From assembly GCF_904066215.1 (NCBI RefSeq), contig NZ_LR880474.1, positions 1,426,001-1,490,000 on the forward strand: a DNA stretch of 64,000 nt. Direction: 5' to 3'. The DNA comes from Microbacterium sp. Nx66 (lineage in GTDB: Bacteria > Actinomycetota > Actinomycetes > Actinomycetales > Microbacteriaceae). The first letter of the stretch is position 1; each line of letters starts with the position of its first letter. The notes under the pieces are model-generated. The model was not told where the DNA came from, searched no databases, and saw nothing but the letters and a program-made list of their open reading frames with translations. Below, one piece after another: positions 33,830 through 41,947 of the stretch. The translations under genes were made by a program, and so were the position numbers.

Positions 33830-34776
33830 TCGTGTTCCGGAATCCGGACGAGGTCCCGGACGGCTACGGCCCCAGCGCCGTCGCCATCGGGAAGTTCGAC
33901 GGCGTGCACGAGGGGCACCGGGCGGTCATCCGCCGTCTGGAGGAGGCCGCCGCGGCCTCGGGGAGCCGTGCCGTCGCGGTGACGTTCGACCGCAACCCGC
34001 TCGCCGTGATCCGTCCGGACCGGTGCCCCGAGAACGTCGTGACCGTCGACCGCAAGCTGGAACTCCTCAGCGAGCTCGGACTCGACGCGACGCTCGTGCT
34101 CACGTTCGACGAGACGCTCGCCGCCCGCAGCGCCGAGGACTTCGTCGTCGACATCCTCGTCGGCGCGCTGCACGTGTCCACCGTGCTCGTCGGTGCCGAC
34201 TTCCGCTTCGGGCACCGGGGTGCAGGAACGCCCGAGCTGCTGCGCGCACTCGGCCCCCGCTACGGCTTCTCGGTCGAGGTCGTGGACGACGTCTACCTTC
34301 CGGGTTCCAGCAGACGGGTCTCGTCGAGCTGGATCCGCGAGCTGTTGATGGCGGGGGATGTCGCCGAGGCCACTCGCGCGCTCGGACGGTATCCCGACGT
34401 GCGCGGCGTCGTGGTCCACGGCCTGAAGCGCGGACGCGAGCTCGGCTTCCCGACCGCGAACCTCTCCACGATCGTCGACGCGTTCGTGCCCGCCGACGGC
34501 GTCTACGCCGGATGGCTCGTCGACCACGACACGGGGATCCGGCATCCGTCGGCGATCTCGGTGGGAACGAACCCCACCTTCGACGACGTGCTCGTGCGTC
34601 AGGTCGAGGCCCATGTGCTGGGGGAGACCGGTCTCGACCTCTACGGTCATGACGTGACGGTCGAGTTCGTCGAGCGGCTGCGCGGCATGGTCGCGTTCGA
34701 GGGCATCGAGAAGCTGATGACGCAGATGGCCGCCGACGTCGCGCAGGCCGCGGCCATCCTCGACGAACCCGTGTAA
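33826..34776 (+). CDS. ribF: Bifunctional riboflavin kinase / FAD synthetase
   Basis: A 316-aa enzyme making FMN and FAD from riboflavin. The N-terminal nucleotidyltransferase half shows IGKFDGVHEGHRAVI, VTFDRNPLAVIRP and SSSWIRELL. The C-terminal flavokinase half shows KRGRELGFPTANL (the PTAN metal/ATP site), GVYAGWL and the catalytic glutamate in VEAHVL. The GTG overlaps the previous stop. Conserved partner of truB in the translation cluster. Confidence 0.95.
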   Translation: MIVFRNPDEVPDGYGPSAVAIGKFDGVHEGHRAVIRRLEEAAAASGSRAVAVTFDRNPLAVIRPDRCPENVVTVDRKLELLSELGLDATLVLTFDETLAARSAEDFVVDILVGALHVSTVLVGADFRFGHRGAGTPELLRALGPRYGFSVEVVDDVYLPGSSRRVSSSWIRELLMAGDVAEATRALGRYPDVRGVVVHGLKRGRELGFPTANLSTIVDAFVPADGVYAGWLVDHDTGIRHPSAISVGTNPTFDDVLVRQVEAHVLGETGLDLYGHDVTVEFVERLRGMVAFEGIEKLMTQMAADVAQAAAILDEPV

Positions 34777-34818
34777 CACGGCGGCACCCTGCTTCCGCGG
34801 CCGGGGGCCGGGATGGCA

Positions 34819-34824
34819 TAGAAT
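34819..34824 (+). promoter_or_regulatory. -10 of the SNF2 gene with a ~147-nt leader
   Basis: TAGAAT gives an expected transcription start near 34831 and a leader of about 147 nt. The leader contains CGGCTCC/GGAGCCG (34935-34941 and 34947-34953) and a competing GAGCC/GGCTC pair a few bases later, followed by AGGAGG just before the ATG. Confidence 0.5.
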
Positions 34825-34977
34825 GGCATCAGGCTCCCACCGGTCCCGCACGTATCGCGTGCTCCGGCGGGAACACCGATCCACAGTCCGCACGGTCCTG
34901 GCTCACGCCACACGCGGACGACGAGAACGGCTCACGGCTCCCTGAGGGAGCCGGAGCCCTTCAGGCTCAGGAGGAGC

Positions 34978-37122
34978 ATGCCGACCACGGCAACCGCCGC
35001 CCCGCGGCGCAAGAAGACGTCCCGTCGCGATGACGAGGCACCCCTCATCCCGATCCTCGCGCGCAAGGTGCGCGAGATCGAGGCGAAGTCCCAGCGCGGC
35101 AAGCTGGGCCCCACGAACCGCACGAAGTTCCAGGTGATCGCGTTCCTGGTGCGCGAGGAGCGCGCCAGGGTCAAGGCCGACACCGAGATCACCGATGCGG
35201 CCCGCGCCGAGCTGCTCAAGCGGCTCGACGGCGTCGCGACGATCCTCGCGAAGACGGCCGCTCGGGACACCTCGCTCATCCAGCTGCTCGAGGCCGACCA
35301 GGCCACCTCGCCGGTCGCCAAGCGGATGCGTCGCGACTGGCTGCTCGAGTCCGGTGCCGAGCTTCCCCCCGAGGAGCTCATCATCGCCGACCCCGCGCCC
35401 GTACAGGTGTCGGTGGTGCCCGCGGCCATCGCGGAGCGTCAGGTCACCCCGCCGTCGGTCGAGGCCCGCCAGCTCGCCAACCCGTTCCTGGCGCCCGACC
35501 TGACGCCGCGTCCGGCCAGCACGCCGCGCCGCCGTCTCGACGGCTGGGAGCTCATGGGGCCGCTGTACAAGGCATTCGAGACGGGTGCGGGCGGTGCCGC
35601 GGCGTCGATGGAGCTTCCCCCGGCCCCCGAGTTCGATCACCTCTCGCCCAAGGGCCGCGAGATCATGGTGCACCAGTCGCGCTTCCTCGAGGCCGTCCGT
35701 GCCGGGCACCGCAGCTTCCTGCTCGCCGACGAGCCGGGCCTCGGCAAGACGGCGCAGTCGGTGCTCGCGGCCTCCGTCGCCGGCGCCTATCCGCTGCTCG
35801 TCGTCGTGCCCAACGTCGTGAAGATGAACTGGGCGCGCGAGGTCGAGCGGTGGACGCCGCAGCGTCGTGCCACGGTCATCCAGGGCGACGGCGATGACAT
35901 CGACGCCTTCGCCGACGTGTTCATCGTGAACTACGAGATCCTCGACCGTCACATGTCGTGGCTGGCGTCGATCGGTCTGCGCGGCATGGTCGTCGACGAG
36001 GCGCACTTCATCAAGAACCTCTCGTCGCAGCGCTCGCAGAACGTGCTCTCGCTCGCCGCGCAGGTGCGCGAGCGCACGCCGGGGCACGATCCGCTCATGC
36101 TCGCGCTCACCGGTACCCCGCTCATCAACGACGTCGAGGACTTCGACGCCATCTGGCGTTTCCTCGGCTGGACGAACGGCGAGAAGCCCGGACCGGAGCT
36201 CATGGAGAAGCTCGACGCGACGGGACTGACGCCTGCCGACAAGGCCTTCTACCCGGAGGCCCGCGACGCGGTGATCTCGATGGGCATCGTGCGACGGAAG
36301 AAGAAGGACGTCGCCGCCGATCTGCCCGACAAGCTGATCGCCGATCTGCCCGTGCAGCTCGACGACGAGTTCGGCCGCAGCATCCGCCAGGCCGAGCGCG
36401 AGCTGGGGGAGCGGCTGGCCGCCCGTTACCGTCGCATCATCGAGGCACGCGGCGACCGCGGCCTCGCCCCGGGCGAGATCGACGACGACATCGTCCGTCT
36501 CGTCGCGCAGAACGAGCTCGAGGAGTCGAAGGCGGCCGGCACCGGGGGAGACAACGTCTTCACCATGGTGCGCCGCATCGGTCAGGCGAAGGCGCTTCTG
36601 GCGGCGGACTACGCCGCGCAGCTGCAGCGTTCGGTCGGCAAGGTCGTGTTCTTCGCGAAGCACATCGACGTCATGGACCAGGCGGAGGCGCACTTCGCTT
36701 CGGCCGGCATCCGCGCGGTGTCCATCCGCGGTGACCAGACGAACACAGCACGGCAGCAGGCCATCGACGACTTCAACGGCGATCCCGAGGTCGGCATCGC
36801 GGTGTGCTCGCTCACGGCGGCCGGCGTCGGCCTCAACCTGCAGGCGGCGTCGAACGTCGTGCTCGCGGAGCTGTCGTGGACCGCGGCCGAGCAGACGCAG
36901 GCCATCGACCGCGTGCACCGCATCGGACAGGACGAGCCCGTCACGGCGTGGCGGATCATCGCCGCCCACACGATCGACACGAAGATCGCGGAGCTCATCG
37001 ACCAGAAGCAGGGGCTCGCGGCTCGCGCGCTGGACGGCGAGGCGACAGAGGAGACCGCCAGCGAGTCGGTGCAGCTGGCCGCGCTGATGCATCTTCTGCG
37101 CGAGGCTCTCGGCGGCCGCTGA
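34978..37122 (+). CDS. SNF2-family DEAD/DEAH helicase
   Basis: A 714-aa superfamily 2 ATPase. N-terminal ~210 residues are basic and helical with no named domain. The SNF2 core begins near 225: motif I DEPGLGKT (about 249-256), motif II DEAH (about 341), TGTP motif III, then the C-terminal lobe with VVFFAKHIDVMD, SLTAAGVGLNLQ and motif VI QAIDRVHRIGQ. The compact core resembles SMARCAL1/annealing-helicase or RapA-like translocases more than large chromatin remodellers. No nuclease or methylase partner adjoins, so a restriction or defence role is not supported. AGGAGG precedes the ATG. Confidence 0.88.
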   Translation: MPTTATAAPRRKKTSRRDDEAPLIPILARKVREIEAKSQRGKLGPTNRTKFQVIAFLVREERARVKADTEITDAARAELLKRLDGVATILAKTAARDTSLIQLLEADQATSPVAKRMRRDWLLESGAELPPEELIIADPAPVQVSVVPAAIAERQVTPPSVEARQLANPFLAPDLTPRPASTPRRRLDGWELMGPLYKAFETGAGGAAASMELPPAPEFDHLSPKGREIMVHQSRFLEAVRAGHRSFLLADEPGLGKTAQSVLAASVAGAYPLLVVVPNVVKMNWAREVERWTPQRRATVIQGDGDDIDAFADVFIVNYEILDRHMSWLASIGLRGMVVDEAHFIKNLSSQRSQNVLSLAAQVRERTPGHDPLMLALTGTPLINDVEDFDAIWRFLGWTNGEKPGPELMEKLDATGLTPADKAFYPEARDAVISMGIVRRKKKDVAADLPDKLIADLPVQLDDEFGRSIRQAERELGERLAARYRRIIEARGDRGLAPGEIDDDIVRLVAQNELEESKAAGTGGDNVFTMVRRIGQAKALLAADYAAQLQRSVGKVVFFAKHIDVMDQAEAHFASAGIRAVSIRGDQTNTARQQAIDDFNGDPEVGIAVCSLTAAGVGLNLQAASNVVLAELSWTAAEQTQAIDRVHRIGQDEPVTAWRIIAAHTIDTKIAELIDQKQGLAARALDGEATEETASESVQLAALMHLLREALGGR

Positions 37123-37126
37123 GCGA

Positions 37127-37152
37127 GCGTCAAGAACAAGAGTTCTTAACGC
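37127..37152 (+). terminator. Inverted repeat after the SNF2 gene
   Basis: 11-nt arms (37127-37137 and 37142-37152) with a single mismatch and a 4-nt loop, starting 5 nt after the stop codon. It is unusually AT-rich for this genome; no U tract. Confidence 0.55.
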
Positions 37153-37266
37153 CGCTGCGGGCGGATTTTCCTGCCGCGGCGCGAAGTTCGGTGGCATCGG
37201 TCGTTGCAGTCGTCAAGATCGCCCGTTTTCGACGCGCTCGAATGGCCACGCGAGGGGGCGGCGCGC

Positions 37267-37272
37267 TAGTGT
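37267..37272 (+). promoter_or_regulatory. Candidate -10 of pfkA
   Basis: TAGTGT, with an inferred leader of about 48 nt before ATG 37327. No clear -35. Confidence 0.4.
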
Positions 37273-37326
37273 CGATCGCAGGCACTGTCGCCTCACCCCC
37301 ATCCCTCGACCTCCGAAGGCAGCAGC

Positions 37327-38355
37327 ATGAAAATCGGCATCCTGACGAGCGGCGGCGACTGCCCCGGACTCAACGCGGTCATCCGCGGCATCGTGCTCAA
37401 GGGCACCACGACCTACGACCTCGAGTTCGTCGGCATCCGCGACGGATGGCGCGGCGTCGTCGAGGGCGACTTCATGCCCCTGACCCGGCACGAGGTGAAG
37501 GGCCTGTCCAAGGTGGGTGGCACGATCCTCGGCACCAGCCGCACCAACCCGTACGAGGGGGAGCGCGGCGGTGCGGAGAACATCGCGAAGACGCTCTACG
37601 GCCACAAGATCGACGGCATCGTCGCGATCGGCGGCGAAGGCACCCTCGCGGCGGCGGACCGTCTCGCCAAGGACGGCATCAAGGTGCTCGGCGTTCCGAA
37701 GACGATCGACAACGACCTCCGGGCCACGGATTACTCCTTCGGCTTCGACACCGCCGTGAACATCGCCACGGACGCCATGGACCGGCTCCGCACCACGGGT
37801 GACTCCCACCAACGCTGCATGGTCGCCGAGGTCATGGGTCGTCACGTCGGCTGGATCGCGCTGCATGCCGGGATGGCCGCCGGGGCCCACGTCATCTGCA
37901 TCCCCGAGGTGCCGATGTCGCTGGACGAGATCACCGCTCTCGTCACGAGCGCCCACGATCGCGGTCGCGCACCGCTCGTCGTCGTCTCCGAGGGCTTCAA
38001 GCTCGCCGGCATGGACGAGGCCTACAGCGACAAGGGCCTGGACGCGTTCAACCGACCGCGGCTCGGCGGCATCGGCGACCTGCTCGCCCCCGAGATCGAG
38101 CGGATCACGGGCATCGAGACCCGCGCCACGATCCTCGGCCACATCCAGCGCGGCGGCTCGCCGTCGGCGTTCGACCGCGTCCTCGCGACCCGCCTCGGCC
38201 TGCACGCCGCAGACGCCATCGTTGACGGCGCCTGGGGGCAGATGGTCGCGATGCAGGGCACCGACATCGTCCGCGTCCCGTTCGCCGATGCTCTCGGCGA
38301 GCTGAACACGGTGCCGCGCTACCGCTACGACGAGGCCGCCGCCCTCTTCGGCTGA
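37327..38355 (+). CDS. pfkA: 6-phosphofructokinase
   Basis: A 342-aa PFK phosphorylating fructose 6-phosphate in glycolysis. Motifs: GGDCPGLNAVIRG at the N terminus, GGEGTLAAAD near 100, PKTIDND near 121 with the catalytic TID aspartates, MGRHVGW and GHIQRGG. The site that separates phosphoryl donors is mixed: the residue aligned with E. coli Gly104 is Gly (as in ATP enzymes), while the one aligned with Gly124 is Lys (as in diphosphate enzymes). This Gly/Lys pair is known from other actinobacterial and group III PFKs, and ATP is the more likely donor. Confidence 0.93.
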   Translation: MKIGILTSGGDCPGLNAVIRGIVLKGTTTYDLEFVGIRDGWRGVVEGDFMPLTRHEVKGLSKVGGTILGTSRTNPYEGERGGAENIAKTLYGHKIDGIVAIGGEGTLAAADRLAKDGIKVLGVPKTIDNDLRATDYSFGFDTAVNIATDAMDRLRTTGDSHQRCMVAEVMGRHVGWIALHAGMAAGAHVICIPEVPMSLDEITALVTSAHDRGRAPLVVVSEGFKLAGMDEAYSDKGLDAFNRPRLGGIGDLLAPEIERITGIETRATILGHIQRGGSPSAFDRVLATRLGLHAADAIVDGAWGQMVAMQGTDIVRVPFADALGELNTVPRYRYDEAAALFG

Positions 38356-38369
38356 CCTCCGCCCGGCTT

Positions 38370-38450
38370 CAGGCTCTCGCGCCGCTTCAGGCGTCTTGCT
38401 GTCTTTCTTGCCTGAACTTGCGTGAGGGCCTGTGTCCGCGTGGCCGCCTG
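38370..38450. repeat. Dyad element, copy D1, with an extra fifth pentamer
   Basis: CAGGC at 38370 and 38388, GCCTG at 38410, 38428 and 38446: spacings 18, 22, 18 and 18. Part of a tandem duplication with D2 between convergent pfkA and the DUF559 gene. Confidence 0.8.
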
Positions 38451-38472
38451 TTCTCACGACCTCACGCCGTGT

Positions 38473-38535
38473 CAGGCTCTCGCGTGGCTTCAGGCGTCTT
38501 GCTGTCTTTCTCGCCTGAACTTGCGTGAGGGCCTG
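38473..38535. repeat. Dyad element, copy D2
   Basis: CAGGC at 38473 and 38491, GCCTG at 38513 and 38531: spacings 18, 22 and 18. The sequence is almost identical to D1 (for example 17 of 18 bases from the second CAGGC on), unlike other copies, so D1/D2 is a recent local duplication. Confidence 0.8.
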
Positions 38536-38552
38536 TGCTTGTGTTCGGTCCG

Positions 38553-39455
38553 CTATCCGCGACCCGTCGCTCGATGGTCTGCGCGATGGAGCCCCTGCGC
38601 GAGCGCGGCCAGGACGGTGTCCTCGACATGACGGTCGTCGACCATGACCTGGTGATAGTCGAAGCGGAGGACCGTGTAGCCGCGGAGTGCGAGCCTTGCG
38701 TCGGCAGCGAGGTCGCGTCGCCGGTCGCCCGCGGCGCTGTGGTGGCGGAAGCCGTCGATCTGGATGGCGAGCCGTTCGCCGATGACACCGTCGAGCGGAT
38801 GGCCGTCGACCCACACCTGCTGTCGCACGTCGATGCCGACCGCGCGCATCCGTTCGACGAAGACCGTCTCGGGACCGGAGTCCGACCGGCCGCGGACGGT
38901 TCGAGCAAGGCGGTTCGCGGCATCGCACCGCCACCGGACGCGTGCGAGGGTGTCCAGTTCCACGGCCCCGTGGCGGACGGCGGACTCCCAGATCGCGCGG
39001 GCCTCGATCAACGGCCGGCATCGCGCGACCTGGAACAGGACGCCTAGGACAGGATCGACCGCCGCCCGCGGATGCACCGGAACGGGCCCCTGTGCGCAGT
39101 GCACCTGGACGCCGACGCGATCGAATCGAGAGGCGGTGCGGGGGAGGGCGACGTGCACCTCCGCGGCCCCGACATCCCACCATCCGGCGAGGGCCGCCGC
39201 GCTCACGCAGGTGACCCTTCCGCCCACGGATGCTGCGGCCCTGCGCCGTGGATCGACCTCAGGGACGAGCAGCCACGACCGGCGCACGCGCTCAAGCGTC
39301 CCTTCCCGCACCGCCCGACGCATCTGGTACTCGGTGAAGCCCGCCTCGCGCACGCGCGACGAATGCGCGGATCCTCCCTGCTCCCGGACCCAGCTCTCCA
39401 CCCGTGTGCGTGTCACCCCTCCACCCTGCGGGCTCCCGCTGCCGCGCTTCACCAC
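38553..39455 (-). CDS. AbiEi-like winged helix plus DUF559 nuclease-fold protein
   Basis: 300 aa from GTG 39455; GTG 39416 directly after GGTGGAGGG is an alternative. The N-terminal ~60 residues (TRVESWVREQGG, REAGFTEYQMRRAV) match the winged helix of AbiEi-type antitoxins. The C-terminal ~110 residues form a DUF559/Vsr-like PD-(D/E)xK fold: ETVFVERMR, then DGHPLDGVIGERLAIQIDGFRHH and VLRFDYHQVM. No AbiEii nucleotidyltransferase toxin adjoins. Such fusions are common in actinobacteria and their role is unknown. Dyad elements flank the gene on both sides. Confidence 0.75.
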   Translation of the reverse strand: MVKRGSGSPQGGGVTRTRVESWVREQGGSAHSSRVREAGFTEYQMRRAVREGTLERVRRSWLLVPEVDPRRRAAASVGGRVTCVSAAALAGWWDVGAAEVHVALPRTASRFDRVGVQVHCAQGPVPVHPRAAVDPVLGVLFQVARCRPLIEARAIWESAVRHGAVELDTLARVRWRCDAANRLARTVRGRSDSGPETVFVERMRAVGIDVRQQVWVDGHPLDGVIGERLAIQIDGFRHHSAAGDRRRDLAADARLALRGYTVLRFDYHQVMVDDRHVEDTVLAALAQGLHRADHRATGRG

Positions 39456-39524
39456 GCCACCGCGGCTGGGGAGGCGCTTCCCGGAACTCTCCGCCTGTGC
39501 AGGAGCAGTGGTCCGCCGTCAATA

Positions 39525-39604
39525 CAGGCCTCCACGCGAGCTCAGGCCAGGACAGGCATGGGCGCCTGACGCCCCGCGCGTGCCTGACTCCGCGCCGATG
39601 CCTG
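39525..39604. repeat. Dyad element, copy E1, with extra pentamers
   Basis: CAGGC at 39525 and 39543, GCCTG at 39564, 39582 and 39600: spacings 18, 21, 18 and 18; an additional CAGGC at 39553 is out of register. Confidence 0.75.
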
Positions 39605-39628
39605 TGCCGGCGTCGCGCCCCGCCAGCA

Positions 39629-39689
39629 CAGGCGTGCGCGAGTTCAGGCCAGGTCAGCGCGCAGGCGCCTGATGTCGCGCGAGCGCCTG
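39629..39689. repeat. Dyad element, copy E2
   Basis: CAGGC at 39629 and 39645, GCCTG at 39667 and 39685: spacings 16, 22 and 18, so the left arm is 2 bp short. It ends 11 bp before the ptrB stop. Confidence 0.7.
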
Positions 39690-39699
39690 ATGTCGCGGG

Positions 39700-41793
39700 T
39701 CAGGCGAGGTGGAGGGTGTCCAGAAGCCAGGCGATCTCGAACGCCCGCTCGCGCCAGGAGTTGTACCGTCCGCTCACGCCCCCGTGCCCCGCGACCATCT
39801 CGCACTTCAGCAGCACGTCCTTCGCGCCGGCCTCCCGCAGCCGGGCGACCCACTTCGCCGGCTCGACGTAGAGCACCCGGGTGTCGTTCAGCGAGGTCAC
39901 CGCGAGGATCCGCGGATACTCCACGCCGTCGCGCACGTTCTCGTACGGCGTGTACGACTTCATGTACGCGTAGACCTCGGGGTCGTGCAGCGGGTCGCCC
40001 CATTCGTCCCACTCGATCACGGTGAGGGGGAGCGACGGGTCGAGGATCGTCGTCAGCGCGTCGACGAACGGCACACCCGCGAGGATGCCGGCGAAGAGCT
40101 CCGGGGCGAGGTTGGCGACCGCGCCCATCAGCAGACCCCCGGCACTGCCGCCCTCCGCGACGAGCTGGGCCGGGGTGGTCGTCCCCTCGTCGACGAGGTG
40201 CCGGGCGCAGGCGACGAAGTCCGTGAAGGTGTTCCGCTTGTGCAGGAGCTTGCCGTCTTCGTACCACTGCCGACCCATCTCGCCGCCTCCGCGCACATGC
40301 GCCACGGCGAAGACGACTCCGCGGTCCAGCTCCGAGAGCCGTGCGACCGAGAAGCCCGGGTCGATGGAGTGCTCGTACGAGCCGTAGCCGTAGAGGTGGA
40401 CGGGACGCGTGGTCGCACCGGGCTCGCCGAAGGAGCGCTTCCACACGAGGGAGATCGGCACGCGGGTGCCGTCCTCCGCGGTGGCCCACTCCCGACGCTG
40501 TCCGTAGTCGGCGGGGTCGTAGCCGCCGAGCACCGTCACCTGCTTGCGCAACACGAGTTCCCGCGTCGCGAGGTCGAGCTCGTACACCGTGCCCGGCGTG
40601 ACGAACGACGTGTACCCGAGTCGCAGGAAGGGGGAGTGCCACTCCGGGTTGCCGCTGACCCCCGCGGAGTAGAGGGGCTCGTCGAACCGCAGCTCCTCCA
40701 CCGTGTCGGTCGCGTAGTCCAGGAGGCCCACGCGCTCGAGGCCCTCGCTGCGATACTCCACCGTGGCGAAGTCGCGGAAGGCGTCCACTCCGAGCAGTCG
40801 CCGTCCTGGCTGATGGGCGACGACGACGCGGCGCTCGCCCTGCGGGTCGTCCGCCGCTACGGAGACGAGTTCGAAGTCCAGGGCGTCGTCGTTGTGCAGG
40901 ATGAGGAGCCGGTCCTCACCGTCCACCACCGCGTGCTCGAGCGAGTACTCCACGCCTTCGCGCCGCGGCCACACCGTGCGCGGCTCCGCGGTGATGTCGC
41001 CGGCGAGGTCGACGAGGTACTCCTCGCTCGTGATGCTGGAGCCCACACCGATCACGAGGTAGCGCCGGCTCCGCGTGATCCCGGCGCCGAGCCAGAACTT
41101 CTCGTCGGGCTCGTGGAAGAGCGTGATGTCGTCCGACACCGGGGTCCCGAGCCGGTGCAGCCACAGGGTGTCGGGGCGCCACGCATCGTCGCGGGTCGTG
41201 TAGAGGACCCCGGTGCCGTCCGGGGTGAAGAACGCGCCTCCGGTGTTCGGGATCTCATCGTCCAGGGTGAGGCCCGTCTCCAGATCGCGGACGCGGACCG
41301 TATAGAGCTCGTCGCCCTCGAAGTCCATCGACCACAGCAGCTTCGTCGCGTCGTCGGAGGTGTCGAACGCGCCGAGGGAGAAGAACTCGTGCCCCTCCGC
41401 CTCGACGTTGCCGTCCAGCAGCACCACCTCACCGGGGACGGGCACCCCCGGCTCGAGACGCGGCGGCGTCCAATCGCCCTCGGCGGCGGCGGCGCGACAG
41501 TGGATGCCGTACTGCGCGCCTTCCTCGGTGCGGCTGTAGTACCACCAGTCTCCACGCCGTGTCGGCACCGAGAGGTCGGTCTCCTGAACCCGTCCCTTGA
41601 TCTCCTGGAACAGCGTCTCGCGGAGCGCGGCGAGGTGCGCGGTCTCGGCCTCGGTGTGCGCGTTCTCCGCCTCCAGGTGTGCGATGACCTCGGGGGAGTC
41701 CTTGGCGCGCAGCCACTCGTACGGGTCGTCGACCGTGTCGCCGTGATGCGTGCGGAGGGTGGAACGGCGGGCGGCGATCGGGGCGTCAGTCAC
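39700..41793 (-). CDS. ptrB: Oligopeptidase B / prolyl oligopeptidase family (S9A)
   Basis: A 697-aa cytosolic serine peptidase. Residues ~1-420 form the seven-bladed propeller that limits entry to short peptides; the C-terminal hydrolase carries the nucleophile in GGSAGG, the aspartate in SLNDTRVLYVEPAKW, and the histidine in AGHGGVSGRY. The order and spacing fit S9A oligopeptidase B, which cuts after basic residues. GTG 41793 with a -10 at 6 nt. Divergent from the phosphate transporter. Confidence 0.9.
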   Translation of the reverse strand: MTDAPIAARRSTLRTHHGDTVDDPYEWLRAKDSPEVIAHLEAENAHTEAETAHLAALRETLFQEIKGRVQETDLSVPTRRGDWWYYSRTEEGAQYGIHCRAAAAEGDWTPPRLEPGVPVPGEVVLLDGNVEAEGHEFFSLGAFDTSDDATKLLWSMDFEGDELYTVRVRDLETGLTLDDEIPNTGGAFFTPDGTGVLYTTRDDAWRPDTLWLHRLGTPVSDDITLFHEPDEKFWLGAGITRSRRYLVIGVGSSITSEEYLVDLAGDITAEPRTVWPRREGVEYSLEHAVVDGEDRLLILHNDDALDFELVSVAADDPQGERRVVVAHQPGRRLLGVDAFRDFATVEYRSEGLERVGLLDYATDTVEELRFDEPLYSAGVSGNPEWHSPFLRLGYTSFVTPGTVYELDLATRELVLRKQVTVLGGYDPADYGQRREWATAEDGTRVPISLVWKRSFGEPGATTRPVHLYGYGSYEHSIDPGFSVARLSELDRGVVFAVAHVRGGGEMGRQWYEDGKLLHKRNTFTDFVACARHLVDEGTTTPAQLVAEGGSAGGLLMGAVANLAPELFAGILAGVPFVDALTTILDPSLPLTVIEWDEWGDPLHDPEVYAYMKSYTPYENVRDGVEYPRILAVTSLNDTRVLYVEPAKWVARLREAGAKDVLLKCEMVAGHGGVSGRYNSWRERAFEIAWLLDTLHLA

Positions 41794-41799
41794 CGTCCC

Positions 41800-41805
41800 A
41801 CGCTA
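41800..41805 (-). promoter_or_regulatory. -10 of ptrB
   Basis: TAGCGT on the minus strand, 6 nt before GTG 41793. Confidence 0.6.
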
Positions 41806-41817
41806 TCCCAGGTCGAG

Positions 41818-41846
41818 TTGACCGGCACGGGGGACGGTGGCAGGAT
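41818..41846 (+). promoter_or_regulatory. Promoter of the pit-family gene
   Basis: -35 TTGACC (41818-41823), 17-bp spacer, -10 CAGGAT (41841-41846). The expected start of transcription is near 41853, leaving a leader of about 95 nt. Confidence 0.6.
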
Positions 41847-41863
41847 TTACCGGGGCCGGTAAA
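41846..41863 (+). promoter_or_regulatory. Operator-like palindrome over the pit-family start site
   Basis: TTTACCGG-GG-CCGGTAAA, perfect 8-bp arms, immediately downstream of the -10 and centred on the expected start of transcription. The position suits a repressor; the regulator is unknown. Confidence 0.6.
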
Positions 41864-41947
41864 CGGAAGTCAAACCCACGGTGAACTCTTCGTTCGTCAC
41901 GTCGATCCCGTCGACATCTCCCTCTTCCTCAAGACCGAAAGCGAACG

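Noticed and set aside
34978..37122. SNF2 helicase as part of a phage-defence system (DISARM or similar)
   Set aside because: Neighbours are ribF and pfkA; no methylase, PLD or DUF1998-type partner is present.
34903..37197. 764-codon minus-strand open frame opposite the SNF2 gene
   Set aside because: The SNF2 motifs on the plus strand are complete; the mirror frame has no recognisable fold.
38553..39455. AbiE toxin-antitoxin or restriction system
   Set aside because: Only an AbiEi-like winged helix fused to a nuclease-like domain is present; no toxin or methylase adjoins.
38370..39689. CRISPR-like periodicity of 18 bp
   Set aside because: Repeats are only five bases and occur in inverted halves; unit length is far too short and no cas gene is present.
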